Shown one piece after another: positions 42,121 through 51,962 of a stretch of DNA of 64,000 nt (position 1 is its first letter; each line of letters starts with the position of its first letter). Under the pieces are notes generated by a model that was given only the letters and a program-made list of their open reading frames with translations, was not told where the DNA came from and ran no database searches. The translations under genes were made by a program, and so were the position numbers. This DNA is from Candidatus Tumulicola sp. GTDB taxonomy: Bacteria > Vulcanimicrobiota > Vulcanimicrobiia > Vulcanimicrobiales > Vulcanimicrobiaceae. Location of the stretch: contig DASXDT010000006.1 of assembly GCA_036490475.1 (NCBI GenBank), positions 372,001 to 436,000 of the forward strand, given 5' to 3'.

Positions 42121-43083
42121 ATGCGAGCTGCGAACGCCGATCGTCCGACGTTGAGCGTCGTCGTTCCGATGTATAACGAAGCGGGCAACGTATCGACGCT
42201 GCTCGAGCGCATCGTCGAGAACGTCGACGGCATCGAGGGCGAGCCGACTTACGAGATCCTGGTGGTCGACGACGGAAGCACCGACGGCACGGCCGACGCG
42301 GTTCGCGAAGAGTTACGGCGACGCCCCAACCTGGCACTGGTTCGGCTGTCGCGTAATTTCGGGCATCAGTTGGCTGCAACCGCCGGCATCGAGCTAGCTG
42401 CCGGGGACGCGATCGTCCTGATGGACGGCGACCTGCAAGACCCGCCGGAATTGATCGCGCAGTTCTTCGCGCGCTGGCGCGAAGGTTACGATGTGGTCTA
42501 CGCCGTGCGGCGTACGCGCAAAGGTGAGAGCCCGTTCAAACTCTTCACCGCCGGGTTGTTTTACCGAACGATCAAGCGCCTGACCAAGGTGTCGATCCCA
42601 GTCGACACCGGCGATTTTCGTTTGATGAGCCGGCGCGTCGTCGAAGCGCTCCGCCGTCTGCCCGAACGCCACCGGTTTTTGCGCGGCATGGTCAGCTGGG
42701 TCGGCTACCGGCAGACCGGCGTCGAATACGACCGGGACGAACGCTCGTGGGGAGCGACCAAGTATCCCATCCCGACAATGCTACGATTTGCAATCGACGG
42801 AATTACCTCGTTCTCGGACATTCCGTTACGCTTCGCTTCGTATTTCGGGTTTTCGGTTAGCGCCATCGCATTCGTCTACGCGCTCGTCGTGGTCGTCGCC
42901 AAACTGCTGCGCATCTATCCGCCGGGCTACACGCCGGGCTGGGCGTCAACAATCGTCGCGGTGGTTTTCTTGGGCGGCGTCCAGTTGATTAGCCTTGGAA
43001 TCCTCGGCGAATATTTAGGACGCATCTACGACGAAGTCAAGGGCCGCCCGCTCTATTTAATCGACGACATCGAACGCTCTTGA
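42121..43083 (+). CDS. Polyprenyl-phosphate sugar synthase (GtrB/ArnC/DPM1-type GT2)
   Basis: A GT2 of 320 residues with two C-terminal membrane helices. LSVVVPMYNEAGNVSTLLE, ILVVDDGSTDGTAD, LSRNFGHQLAATAG, LMDGDLQDPPELI and the acceptor loop DTGDFRLMSRRVVEAL are all present. These define enzymes that transfer a sugar from an NDP-sugar to undecaprenyl phosphate, giving the donor used by GT-C proteins outside the membrane. The frame is open to 41833; ATG 42121 gives the correct N-terminus. Its TGA overlaps a TTG that starts the ligase-like gene. Confidence 0.94.
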   Translation: MRAANADRPTLSVVVPMYNEAGNVSTLLERIVENVDGIEGEPTYEILVVDDGSTDGTADAVREELRRRPNLALVRLSRNFGHQLAATAGIELAAGDAIVLMDGDLQDPPELIAQFFARWREGYDVVYAVRRTRKGESPFKLFTAGLFYRTIKRLTKVSIPVDTGDFRLMSRRVVEALRRLPERHRFLRGMVSWVGYRQTGVEYDRDERSWGATKYPIPTMLRFAIDGITSFSDIPLRFASYFGFSVSAIAFVYALVVVVAKLLRIYPPGYTPGWASTIVAVVFLGGVQLISLGILGEYLGRIYDEVKGRPLYLIDDIERS

Positions 43084-44366
43084 CGTATCACCCGGTCGTC
43101 GATCGATTTGCGATTCCGGTCGTGCTCGATCCCGCGTCCGCGCTGTTTTTTGCCGTAGCCTTTATCGTAGCCGCGTTCGTAACCACGCGGCGCGCTTCGT
43201 TCGGCGTAGCGGCGCTGGTGGCGACGATGCCGTTTGCCTTCGCGCGCGACGCAGCCGGCACGACGCTAACGCTGCCGAAAATCGTGCTGCTCGGCGTCTT
43301 GACCGGTTTGACGACCTACGGCTTCCCATCGCTGCGCGCTCCGGCCCGTGCGATCGCGATTGCGATCGGCGCGTATTTGGCGGTCGTCGCCCTATCCGCG
43401 CTCGGCGCGCAACATCCGTCCGCGTCCTTGCGCGAAACCTTGAAGGTCGCTCAATATGCGTTGACGTTTCTAGCCGCCTATTGGTGCTGCCGCGTCGACG
43501 GCGACGACCGTCCGTTGATTTGGACGATTGCATTGACGGCGGTCGCGGTATCGCTGACCGCGCTGGCCCAAGAAGCGATCGGAGCGCCATCGGGACTGTT
43601 CGTCGGCAAAATCGTAGTGCCGCGCATCGCCGGCGTGCTGGAAGGTCCCAATCAACTGGCGGGCTATTTGCAGGTCGCCGTTGCAGCGCTGGGGGCCTGG
43701 ACGGTCGTTCGACGTTCGGCCGTCACCGACGTGGCGCTCGCCTTCGCCGCATGCGCGGGTGTCTTGACGTTATCCCGGGCGGGATTGTTTGGTTTAGCCG
43801 TCGTCGTCGTGGTGGTCGCAGTAACAAGAGGACGCAACGCCTGGGGCGCACTGTGGCCGGCGTACGCGGGTGCGTTCGCGGGGGGAGCCATCGTTTGCGC
43901 GTGGGCGTTGTACGCGCACACCGCCAACGTGCTGCGCGTCTCGTTCGAAGAAAGCGCGTATGCCGGCGGCGTCGGCGACCGGCATGCGTTGTGGCAAGCC
44001 GCATGGCGAATGTGGCGTTCGCATCCGTGGCTCGGCGTCGGCGCTGGAAACTACGAACTCGAACTTGCCGCGTACGGCGCACCCGGCATACGCACGCACG
44101 CCAATAGTTGGTTTCTGCAATCGTTAGCGGAGGGCGGAATCGTGCTCTTCACTGCAACGATCGCGTTGCTCGCGACGATTCTCTGGTCGTTCGGACGCCG
44201 CTTGCGCGCGAGTTCTCCGTGGATCGTCGCGGCATTCGCAGCCAGCGTGGCCCTCACGCTCCATCAAATCGCCGATTATCTCGTTTTTTATCCGAAGGTT
44301 GGCGGCGCGTGGTGGCTGTTGCTGGGAGTCGCTGCGGCTTCCGCGCTTCGCACCGCGCAACCGTGA
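43080..44366 (+). CDS. O-antigen ligase/polymerase-like membrane protein
   Basis: A 428-residue polytopic protein of the Wzy/WaaL (PF04932) class with about 10-12 helices. The periplasmic loop contains the characteristic SRAGLFGLAV start of the domain, then WRSHPWLGVGAGNYELEL and THANSWFLQSLAEGGIVLF, with the conserved His between. Such proteins ligate or polymerise undecaprenyl-linked glycans. The start is TTG 43080 in a TTGA overlap with the GT2 stop, and the stop overlaps the next GTG (GTGA). Confidence 0.87.
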   Translation: MTYHPVVDRFAIPVVLDPASALFFAVAFIVAAFVTTRRASFGVAALVATMPFAFARDAAGTTLTLPKIVLLGVLTGLTTYGFPSLRAPARAIAIAIGAYLAVVALSALGAQHPSASLRETLKVAQYALTFLAAYWCCRVDGDDRPLIWTIALTAVAVSLTALAQEAIGAPSGLFVGKIVVPRIAGVLEGPNQLAGYLQVAVAALGAWTVVRRSAVTDVALAFAACAGVLTLSRAGLFGLAVVVVVVAVTRGRNAWGALWPAYAGAFAGGAIVCAWALYAHTANVLRVSFEESAYAGGVGDRHALWQAAWRMWRSHPWLGVGAGNYELELAAYGAPGIRTHANSWFLQSLAEGGIVLFTATIALLATILWSFGRRLRASSPWIVAAFAASVALTLHQIADYLVFYPKVGGAWWLLLGVAAASALRTAQP

Positions 44367-45733
44367 TCCGCACGCGCGCTGCCGTCGCGATGGTGGCATG
44401 CGTTACGCTCGCAGCGATCGCGATGCGCGTCCTGCTGCCGCACGCTCCGCTCGGCGTGCGTGTTCAATTATCTCAGCCGCTTGTTGTTTTGACCGACGCC
44501 GGAATTTTCGGCGCGGTGCAATTGAGCATACTCGCGATCGGACTCATCGTCGCGACCGCAGCCTACCTCATGTTCATGCGCGAACTATCGAAGCGCCAAG
44601 CGCTCGATTCGCGCGCCGTTCGCCTGGCCGCACTAGCGGCGATCGGTGTGCTGACCGCCTGCTGGCTGGTTCCGGTAACATTTTCCAGCGATGTTTATGC
44701 CTATGCGGCGTACGGCGAAGCGGCGCTGCGGGGAGCGGATCCCTTCGCCCGGATCGTATCGAGCGGGACCGGTCAGATGACCGCGGCGTTGCGCATGCAA
44801 TGGGGCGCTGCCGTTCCCGCCTGCGTGTACGGTTGGGGCTTCATCGCGACGGCGGCATTCGTTATGTGGCTGACGGTGCCGATGGGTCTTCTCGCCCAAC
44901 TCGACGGCTTGCGTCTGACATCGTCAGCGGCAGTCTTGGCCTGTGGGGCGCTAGCATACGCTGCGTTTCCGGGCGACCGCACGACCCGATTGCGCTCGGC
45001 CGTTCTGATCGGCTGCAACCCGGTTACGTTGTGGTGCGCCGCCGAGGGGCACAACGACGCATGGGCGGCCGCGGTCGGCTTGGCCGGATGCGCGCTGGCA
45101 CGAAGCCGGCCGCGGCTCGGCGCTTTTGTGGCCGGAGCCGCCGGGGCATTCAAGCTTCCGGCGATGGCCGCGGGCGCATTCGTAAGGTTCCGGAGACCGG
45201 ACGTGTGGATGTCTGCGGTAGCCGGTATTGCCGTGAGTGCCGCAGCTATGTGGCCGGTCGCAGCACACTGGGCGAGCGGTTCGAACCTGCACGGCGGCTA
45301 CGCTCCGCAGGCATCGCTCCAGGGCTTAACCTTCGTTCTCCTCGCGCCCGTGGCTGGATATGCAACGGCTCGAATGGCTGCAATCGTGCTGGCATCGTGC
45401 GCTGCGATCGCGTTGGGTACGGTCGGCGGCGCGCACCTGCGCCGCAGCCAGCGCGACGGCTGGGTGTTGCTGGCCTTGGCAGCTTGGTTGCTCATACCGA
45501 ATCCGTATCCGTGGTACGGACTGTGGCTCACGCTGGCAGCAGCCTTGGCGCCGGCCAGCCGGGCAGCGACGGTCGTCGTATGGACGATCGCGGGATCGCT
45601 CGTACGCTACGCGCCGGATGCCGCCGGAATGCCGCCGTTTTGGGTATCCGCGATGTTGAGCGCGATCGCGATTATCCCGTATGCGTTGCTGATTCGGGCT
45701 CGGTGGTCTGCTATAATCAACGGCCCGACATGA
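44363..45733 (+). CDS. GT-C-type polyprenyl-phosphate mannosyltransferase-like protein
   Basis: A 456-residue membrane protein with about 11-12 helices. VTFSSDVYAYAAYGEAALRG followed by GADPF in the first periplasmic loop matches MptA/MptB-like alpha-mannosyltransferases and DUF2029 proteins, the Asp of SSDVY being the likely base. CNPVTLWCAAEGHNDAWAAA and AFKLPAMAAGAF are further family marks. The frame is open from 44108; the GTG at 44363 overlaps the ligase stop. Its own TGA overlaps the ATG of mfd. Likely uses the lipid-linked sugar made by the GT2 two genes upstream. Confidence 0.83.
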   Translation: MIRTRAAVAMVACVTLAAIAMRVLLPHAPLGVRVQLSQPLVVLTDAGIFGAVQLSILAIGLIVATAAYLMFMRELSKRQALDSRAVRLAALAAIGVLTACWLVPVTFSSDVYAYAAYGEAALRGADPFARIVSSGTGQMTAALRMQWGAAVPACVYGWGFIATAAFVMWLTVPMGLLAQLDGLRLTSSAAVLACGALAYAAFPGDRTTRLRSAVLIGCNPVTLWCAAEGHNDAWAAAVGLAGCALARSRPRLGAFVAGAAGAFKLPAMAAGAFVRFRRPDVWMSAVAGIAVSAAAMWPVAAHWASGSNLHGGYAPQASLQGLTFVLLAPVAGYATARMAAIVLASCAAIALGTVGGAHLRRSQRDGWVLLALAAWLLIPNPYPWYGLWLTLAAALAPASRAATVVVWTIAGSLVRYAPDAAGMPPFWVSAMLSAIAIIPYALLIRARWSAIINGPT

Positions 45734-48700
45734 GCACCGTTCTCGATCCAACACATTCGTACTCGTCCGCACGCGATCCAATCGTCGATGCGTTGATCGC
45801 CGCTCCGCCGGTCGACGCGTTGATCGAGCGGTTGACGCGCCTGCGCGCGTTGAGCGGGCCGAAACCGGGCGCGTACGCGTTGCACGAAACGGCGGCCGCC
45901 GCCCGCCCGGCGTTGTTGGCGGCGATACACCGGCGGCTCGGCGGAACGCTGCTGGCGGTCGTTCCTACGGTCGACGTTGCGGAACGCGCCTTCGCCGATC
46001 TTTCGTATTATCTCGGCCAAAACGAGCCCGATACGATTGCGTTAGTGCGTTCGCGCGACGAAGCGGTGGGAGCGATCGAGAGCCCGTCGGAGCGCAGCGC
46101 GCGAATGACGCTGCTGGCCGACTTACAACGTGGCGTCCCGCGCATCGTATTGGCGCCGATCGGAGCGGTCCGCCAATACATGATGCCGGCGGCGCTCTTC
46201 GCCGAGTTGCGTTTCGAAACACGCATCGGCGACGAACCCGGTTGGGAAGCGTTTCAACAACGCCTCTACCGCCTCGGCTACACGCGCGTCGACGTCGTCA
46301 GCGCCGCAGGCGAATATGCCGTGCGCGGCGGGATCGTCGATGTGTTCGCTGCCAGCGAGCCGTTGGCGACGCGCATCGAGTTTTTCGGCGACACCGTCGA
46401 CAGCATCCGCCAGTTCGATCTCGGGTCGCAGCGCACGCAATCGTCGATCGACCGGGTCGACATCGTGCCGTGGAATCAAATTCCGCGCGACGACGAGTAT
46501 CGTTCGCGCATCCTCGAACGCTTCGACGGACCGCCTGCAACGCGCCGTGAGTTCGAAACCGCGATGCAAGCCAACGCCGATGTGCCCGAAGCGTGGTTGT
46601 CGCTCGCATTCGAACGTCCGGAAACGCTGTTCGACTATCTTCCGACCGGCAGCGTTGTCGCGTTCGACGAACCCGCCTCGATCGCGGCAATCGCGGACGC
46701 GCTCGACCGCGAGCGCACGCGCGAGCAGCACGTGCTATTGGCCGACGTTGAGTCGGGCGAGCTTCCGGTGGACGAATCGCGCGTCGGCGAAGCCTTGTTG
46801 GCCGAAATCGCTGCTACGCACCCATCGCTCGACGATCTTGCGCGAGCTGCAGCCGACAAGGCTACCCTGATCGTACCGGGTGCGATCGAAAATGCCGGGG
46901 TAACGCAGTGGCTACCGCCGGTCATCGAGCGATTTGCGCTCGAGTGCCGGCCTGCCGAACATTTCAACCGACAGATCGAGCTCTTTTCCCGCAGCGTGCG
47001 CGAAGCGGTCGAGGACCACGAGCGCGTTGCGATCGTTACGTCGGCCGTCGGCCGAACCAACGATTTGCTGCGCGCCGCCGGAGTGCCCGAGGGCGGAGCA
47101 ACGGTCGTCGCGGGAAGCATCGAAGCCGGCTTTAGCGTTCCGTCGTTGCAGTTGCGCGTGCTGGGCGATCGCGAAATTTTCGGAGCGCCGCCCAAGCGCG
47201 TCAAAATGCGGGCCATTAAAGAGGGCGTACCCGTCACCCTCGGCGATCTCAAAGTCGGGGACTTCGTCGTCCACGCAGTACACGGCATCGGCCAGTACCT
47301 CGGGTTACGCGCAGAGACCGTGCTCGGCGCTACGCAGGATTACCTCGACCTGCGTTACGCCGGCAGCGATCGTATGCTCGTACCGGTGACGCAGATGCAT
47401 CAAGTCACCAAATATACTGCGGCCGAGGGCCAGCTGCCGCGGCTTTCAAAAATGGGCGGCGCCGATTGGGCGCGGACCAAGACGCGCGTTTCCGAATCGT
47501 TAGCGAAAATTGCCGATGGATTGGTCGAACTGTACGCCGAGCGCGAACTTTCCAGCGGCTACCGCTTTGCCGTCGACACGACATGGCAAGTCGAAATGGA
47601 AGAAGCGTTTCCGTACGAGTTGACCGTCGATCAACGCTCGGCCATCGAGGCGACCAAACGCGACATGGAAGCCGCCAAACCGATGGACCGGTTGATTTGC
47701 GGCGACGTGGGCTACGGTAAAACAGAAGTCGCGATGCGCGCTGCGTTCAAGGCGGTCGCCGACAAGAAGCAAGTGGCGGTGTTGGTGCCGACGACATTAC
47801 TCGCGGACCAGCATTACCGTACGTTCGGCGCACGTTTCGGCGGATTTCCATTGCGCATCGAAGAGTTATCGCGCTTCAAGACGCGTGCCGAACAGCGCGT
47901 TACCATCCGCGATCTGGCACTCGGCAAGGTCGACATCGTGATCGGAACGCACCGGCTCTTGCAGAAGGACGTCGTCTTCGCCGATCTCGGATTGATCGTC
48001 GTCGACGAAGAGCAGCGCTTCGGCGTAATGCACAAGGAACGTTTGAAGGAGTATCGCGCCGGCGTCGACGTGCTGACGCTCTCGGCAACGCCGATTCCGC
48101 GGACGCTGCATATGGCGCTCCTCGCGGTTCGCGATCTTTCGCTGATTCAAACGCCTCCCAAGAACCGTATGTCGATCAAGACGCTGGTGGTGCCGGCCGG
48201 CGATGCGGTGGTTTCGCACGCGATCAATGCCGAGCTCGACCGCGGCGGCCAGATCTATTACCTACACAACCGGATCGAATCGATCTATGCGCTGAAGGCC
48301 GCGCTCCAGAAGCTCGTGCCACGCGCGCGCATCGGCATCGGACACGGACAGATGCGCGAATCCGAGCTCGAACCGGTGATGCAGGCGTTTATCGACGGTC
48401 AACTCGACGTGCTGCTGGCCACGACGATCATCGAAAATGGGATCGACATTCCCAACGTCAACACGATGGTCGTCAACGATGCCGATCGCTTCGGCCTCGC
48501 GCAACTGTACCAGTTGCGCGGGCGCGTCGGCCGTTCGAACCATCAAGCCTACTGCTATTTGCTGTATCAGGGGCACAAGTCGTTGGGCGACGATGCCAAG
48601 GCGCGACTCGAAGCGATTCGAGAGTTCACGCATCTGGGTTCGGGCTTGCAGATCGCGATGCGCGACCTCGAGATTCGCGGAGCCGGCAATTTGCTGGGCG

Positions 48701-49251
48701 CGGCGCAATCCGGATTCATCGCGTCGGTGGGCTTCGAAACGTACTGCGAAATGCTGGCAGAAGCGATCGCCGCTCGTCGCGGCGCGGGGTCCGGCATCGA
48801 ACAACGCCGTGAGGCCGTGATCGACGTAAAGATCAGCGCTTTTATTCCGAGCGATTACATTCCGCAAGTCTCGCAAAAGATCGGCGTCTACCAGCAACTC
48901 GCCAAAGCCCGCAGCGAAGCCGACGTCGACGAGATCGCGGCCGGCGTGCGCGACCGATTCGGCCCGTTCCCCAAGCCGCTCGAACATTTGGTCGAACTAA
49001 CGAAGTTGCGCGCCGTCGCGCTCGCCAAGCACGTTACGCGCGTTGTGATCGATGAAGAACGATTGACGTTGGGTGTTGGTTCGGGCTTCAGTCTGGCGCC
49101 CGAAGCGATCTCGAAATTTCAATCGCTCACGAAGAATCGATTCCGAATCGGCGAGGGCAAAATGACGGTCGATTTGCCGTCGGCCGGCGGAAGCAGGCGG
49201 GCGGAGGGCGCGTGGATGCCACTGCTCCGCAGCCTCTTAGAAGCGATGTAG
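45730..49251 (+). CDS. mfd: Transcription-repair coupling factor
   Basis: The ATP-dependent translocase that removes RNA polymerase stalled at lesions and recruits UvrA; 1173 residues, close to the usual 1150. The N-terminal UvrB-homology part has GGIVDVFAASE. The RNA-polymerase-interacting domain has GDFVVHAVHGIGQYLGL. The helicase core has Walker A GDVGYGKTEVAMRAAFKA, the DEEQRFG box, LSATPIPRTLHMAL, ATTIIENGIDIPNVNT and RGRVGRSNHQAYCYLLY. A TRCF C-terminal domain follows. The frame is open back to 44299; ATG 45730 overlaps the GT-C stop. Translational coupling to a glycan operon is unusual for mfd. Confidence 0.97.
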   Translation: MSTVLDPTHSYSSARDPIVDALIAAPPVDALIERLTRLRALSGPKPGAYALHETAAAARPALLAAIHRRLGGTLLAVVPTVDVAERAFADLSYYLGQNEPDTIALVRSRDEAVGAIESPSERSARMTLLADLQRGVPRIVLAPIGAVRQYMMPAALFAELRFETRIGDEPGWEAFQQRLYRLGYTRVDVVSAAGEYAVRGGIVDVFAASEPLATRIEFFGDTVDSIRQFDLGSQRTQSSIDRVDIVPWNQIPRDDEYRSRILERFDGPPATRREFETAMQANADVPEAWLSLAFERPETLFDYLPTGSVVAFDEPASIAAIADALDRERTREQHVLLADVESGELPVDESRVGEALLAEIAATHPSLDDLARAAADKATLIVPGAIENAGVTQWLPPVIERFALECRPAEHFNRQIELFSRSVREAVEDHERVAIVTSAVGRTNDLLRAAGVPEGGATVVAGSIEAGFSVPSLQLRVLGDREIFGAPPKRVKMRAIKEGVPVTLGDLKVGDFVVHAVHGIGQYLGLRAETVLGATQDYLDLRYAGSDRMLVPVTQMHQVTKYTAAEGQLPRLSKMGGADWARTKTRVSESLAKIADGLVELYAERELSSGYRFAVDTTWQVEMEEAFPYELTVDQRSAIEATKRDMEAAKPMDRLICGDVGYGKTEVAMRAAFKAVADKKQVAVLVPTTLLADQHYRTFGARFGGFPLRIEELSRFKTRAEQRVTIRDLALGKVDIVIGTHRLLQKDVVFADLGLIVVDEEQRFGVMHKERLKEYRAGVDVLTLSATPIPRTLHMALLAVRDLSLIQTPPKNRMSIKTLVVPAGDAVVSHAINAELDRGGQIYYLHNRIESIYALKAALQKLVPRARIGIGHGQMRESELEPVMQAFIDGQLDVLLATTIIENGIDIPNVNTMVVNDADRFGLAQLYQLRGRVGRSNHQAYCYLLYQGHKSLGDDAKARLEAIREFTHLGSGLQIAMRDLEIRGAGNLLGAAQSGFIASVGFETYCEMLAEAIAARRGAGSGIEQRREAVIDVKISAFIPSDYIPQVSQKIGVYQQLAKARSEADVDEIAAGVRDRFGPFPKPLEHLVELTKLRAVALAKHVTRVVIDEERLTLGVGSGFSLAPEAISKFQSLTKNRFRIGEGKMTVDLPSAGGSRRAEGAWMPLLRSLLEAM

Positions 49252-49378
49252 TCTCATGAAATCCACAGATTAGGCGCTCCGAAAGGACCTGGGATATTCC
49301 GCTCGAACCGGTCGGTCTTAACGTGGGGCGCTCTGCCCCGCGCTTACTACGCACTGACTTTTCCCTGTGGAGCCGACC

Positions 49379-50323
49379 ATGTCGAAAGCCCAACGCCTTA
49401 TCGCGGGCATCGCGTCCTTAGTCCTCGCAGCCGGTTTGACGGCTTGCGCGACCGGTGGAGCGGTGGCCACGGTGAACGGCGAAAATATTAGCACTGCCGC
49501 ATTTCAGGACAAACTCGAAGCGAGCCCAGGCGCGCGCAACACCCTGCAGCAGATGGTGCAGGAAACCCTGATCATGCAGTACGCCAAGAGCAACAATATT
49601 AACGTCACCGATCAAGACGTTTCCGTCCGCGAAGACGAGCTGAAAGCCAACTTCCCGAACGGGTCGTGGAGTGAGATGCTGAAGGCCCGCGGTTTGAGCG
49701 AGGCCGACGTCCAGCAGGCGTTGCGCGAACAAATCATCCTCGATAAGGCGCTGGCCAAACAAGTAACCATCACGCCGGCCCAAATCAAGACGTACTTCGA
49801 TAAGAATCACGCTGCGTACGACAAGCCCGAATCGGTGCAAGCGCGCCACATCCTGGTCGCCAACCTCGAAACGGCTCAAAAAGTCGAAGCAGCCCTGAAG
49901 TCGGGTCAAGACTTTGCAGCGGTAGCCAAGCAATACTCGGTCGATCCCGGCAGCAAAGACAAGGGTGGCGAACTCGGCACGTTCAAGCGCGGACAAATGG
50001 TTCCGGCGTTCGACAAAGTCGCGTTCTCGGCGCCGATCAACCAGATCAGCCCGCCGGTGAAATCGCAGTTCGGCTATCACATCATTCAGGTCGAAGCCCG
50101 CACGCCCGCGCAGACCGCTACGCTCGCCAGCGCGACGCCGCGCATCGAAGAAGCGTTGCGTCAGCAGCAGGAAGCACCGCTGATTCAGCCATTCCTGCAG
50201 AACCTTCAGCAGAAGGCGCAGATCAAGGTCAACGATCCGCGCTTCGCCGATCTGTTCCCGCCGCCCATGCCGATGCCGGGCGGAACCGGAGCGGCGCCGG
50301 CAGCGTCGCCGTCCGGAATGTAA
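49379..50323 (+). CDS. Peptidyl-prolyl isomerase/foldase lipoprotein (PrsA/SurA-like)
   Basis: A 314-residue lipoprotein chaperone. The signal peptide ends in the lipobox GLTAC. A SurA_N-like helical region follows (about 30-140). A parvulin rotamase domain (about 145-240) has VQARHILVANLETAQKV, YSVDPGSKDKGGELGTF and QFGYHIIQVEAR. The Pro/Met/Gly-rich tail is probably flexible. It should assist folding of exported proteins in the periplasm. ATG 49379 has GGAG seven bases upstream and is preferred over GTG 49367. The 127-base gap after mfd holds a small GC hairpin (49322-49342) but no convincing promoter. An intrinsic terminator follows the gene. Confidence 0.92.
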   Translation: MSKAQRLIAGIASLVLAAGLTACATGGAVATVNGENISTAAFQDKLEASPGARNTLQQMVQETLIMQYAKSNNINVTDQDVSVREDELKANFPNGSWSEMLKARGLSEADVQQALREQIILDKALAKQVTITPAQIKTYFDKNHAAYDKPESVQARHILVANLETAQKVEAALKSGQDFAAVAKQYSVDPGSKDKGGELGTFKRGQMVPAFDKVAFSAPINQISPPVKSQFGYHIIQVEARTPAQTATLASATPRIEEALRQQQEAPLIQPFLQNLQQKAQIKVNDPRFADLFPPPMPMPGGTGAAPAASPSGM

Positions 50324-50345
50324 CCAACCCGACGTCGCATGTTCG

Positions 50346-50377
50346 AAAGGCCCCGGCAAATCGCCGGGGCCTTTTTT
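50346..50377 (+). terminator. Rho-independent terminator after the foldase gene
   Basis: A perfect 9-bp stem GGCCCCGGC / GCCGGGGCC (50349-50357 and 50363-50371), extended by AAA/TTT, with an AAATC loop and a run of six T directly after. It lies 23 bases past the foldase stop and just ahead of mazG. Confidence 0.92.
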
Positions 50378-50402
50378 ATGCTGCCACGAAGCGCACGCAC
50401 GT

Positions 50403-51587
50403 ATGGTGCTGTCGATCGTCGGCCTCGGTCCCGGAGAGTCGCAGTTTCTGAGCGTTGGCGCACTCGAAGCGCTGCGCGCGGCCGCGTGCGCGGCGGTAAT
50501 CGGTGCGCCCGCCGACCTGCGCGCTTATCTTCGCTCCAACGGTGTAGACCTCGACGGTGATTTGATCCTCGATGAAGCCGGTCTGGCGTCGGGCGCAAGC
50601 GCGGCCGTCGCGCAGTTCGCTCATCGCATTTCGGGACTCGACGGCGTTGCGTTGGGCGTACTCGGCCATCCGCTGACCGATTTTGCCGGCCTGCCGGAAC
50701 TGGTGCGCGAGCTGGAAGCTCGCGGAGATTCCGTCGCGATCGTGTCGGGCATGCCGCGCGCAACGCTCTCCGCCTCGATGTCGATCCCGCTCGTGCCGCT
50801 GCCCGCACCGTCCGCGCATTACAGTTGGGACGATCTGGTCGAAGTGATGGCGCGTCTGCGAGCCGGATGCCCGTGGGATCGCGAGCAAACCCACCGCAGT
50901 TTGGTACCGTACTTGATCGAAGAAACGTACGAAGTCGTCGAAGCGATCGAAAACGAAGACAATGAGGGCCTGTGCGAAGAGTTGGGCGATTTGCTGTTGC
51001 AGATCGTTTTCCACGCACAGCTCGGTGCCGAAACCGCGACGTTTACCGTTGCCGACGTCATCGACGCGTTGGCCAACAAAATGGTACGCCGCCACCCGCA
51101 CGTATTCGGCGACGCCGAAATTCGTGACGTCGACGCACAGTGGGTCAACTGGGAGAAGCTGAAAGCGCTCGAGGCTACCGGTAAGAAGCGCCGTAGCCGC
51201 TTGGACGGCATTCCGCGTGCGCTCGGCGCGCTGCAACGCGGACAACGCATGCAAGAGAAAGCGTCGCGCGTCGGGTTCGATTGGAAAAGCGTCGACGGCG
51301 TGCTCGACAAGCTCGACGAAGAACGGCGCGAACTTGCCGTCGCTCGCGAAGAGGCGAACCCCGACGGCGTCCGCGAAGAGTTGGGCGACGTGCTGTTTAC
51401 GCTCGTCAATCTCGCGCGCTCGCTCGGCGTGGACGCCGAAGCCGCCATGCGCGAGGCAAACGAAAAGTTCTATCGTCGCTTCCGCTTCATGGAAGAGGAT
51501 GCCGCACGCAAAGGCCGGCCGCTGGCCGAGATGTCGATCGAGGAGCTCGAAGAGTTATGGCAGCAAGCCAAGACGCAAGCAGCATAA
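50403..51587 (+). CDS. mazG: MazG nucleotide pyrophosphohydrolase with shortened N-terminal methylase-like domain
   Basis: A 394-residue protein. Residues about 145-394 are a standard double MazG unit: [34 protein letters not shown] and [18 protein letters not shown] with the metal-binding ExxED pattern, then [20 protein letters not shown] and the second [15 protein letters not shown]. It hydrolyses NTPs to NMP and PPi, clearing abnormal nucleotides. Residues 1-140 begin [17 protein letters not shown], as in tetrapyrrole-methylase domains of YabN-type proteins. Here that domain is about 80 residues short and lacks the SAM-binding segments, so it is probably non-catalytic. ATG 50403 lies after the terminator. 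Confidence 0.9.
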   Translation: MVLSIVGLGPGESQFLSVGALEALRAAACAAVIGAPADLRAYLRSNGVDLDGDLILDEAGLASGASAAVAQFAHRISGLDGVALGVLGHPLTDFAGLPELVRELEARGDSVAIVSGMPRATLSASMSIPLVPLPAPSAHYSWDDLVEVMARLRAGCPWDREQTHRSLVPYLIEETYEVVEAIENEDNEGLCEELGDLLLQIVFHAQLGAETATFTVADVIDALANKMVRRHPHVFGDAEIRDVDAQWVNWEKLKALEATGKKRRSRLDGIPRALGALQRGQRMQEKASRVGFDWKSVDGVLDKLDEERRELAVAREEANPDGVREELGDVLFTLVNLARSLGVDAEAAMREANEKFYRRFRFMEEDAARKGRPLAEMSIEELEELWQQAKTQAA

Positions 51588-51958
51588 TCCGTTTGCGCAT
51601 GAGTGCGCACGACGCACACTACGGTGGGAATTTGGTCGACGGCGCCCGTATGCTGTCGTTGTTCGGCGACGTCGCAACGGAATTGTTAATCCGCATGGAC
51701 GGCGATGAAGGCCTGTTCGTCGCCTACGATCGGGTGGAGTTCCTCGCGCCGGTGTTCGCCGGGGACTACGTGGAAGCCGAAGGCCGGATCGTTTCGGTCG
51801 GCCGCACGTCGCGCACGATGGAGTTTGAAGCCCGCAAAGTGATCGCCGCTCGCCCCGATATCGACGATAGCGCGGCCGACGTCCTAAATCCACCGGTCGT
51901 CGTGTGCCGGGCTTCGGGGACGTGCGTCACGCCGGCCGCCAAGAAGCGCATTCCGTAA
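51557..51958 (+). CDS. kal: 3-aminobutyryl-CoA ammonia-lyase
   Basis: A 133-residue hotdog-fold protein. [20 protein letters not shown], then [50 protein letters not shown] and [14 protein letters not shown] match the Kal family as I remember it. That enzyme eliminates ammonia from 3-aminobutyryl-CoA to give crotonyl-CoA in lysine fermentation. A generic hotdog thioesterase is the alternative. ATG 51557 overlaps the mazG end by 31 bases and has GAAGAG just upstream; ATG 51599 is possible but would remove the conserved first strand. kamD and kamE, earlier steps of the same pathway, lie at 8016-10327. Its coupling to mazG is unexplained. Confidence 0.8.
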   Translation: MAASQDASSIIRLRMSAHDAHYGGNLVDGARMLSLFGDVATELLIRMDGDEGLFVAYDRVEFLAPVFAGDYVEAEGRIVSVGRTSRTMEFEARKVIAARPDIDDSAADVLNPPVVVCRASGTCVTPAAKKRIP

Positions 51959-51962
51959 AACC

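Noticed and set aside
44299-45729. 477-residue upstream extension of Mfd
   Set aside because: Overlaps the GT-C gene in another frame; normal Mfd length and N-terminus are obtained from ATG 45730.
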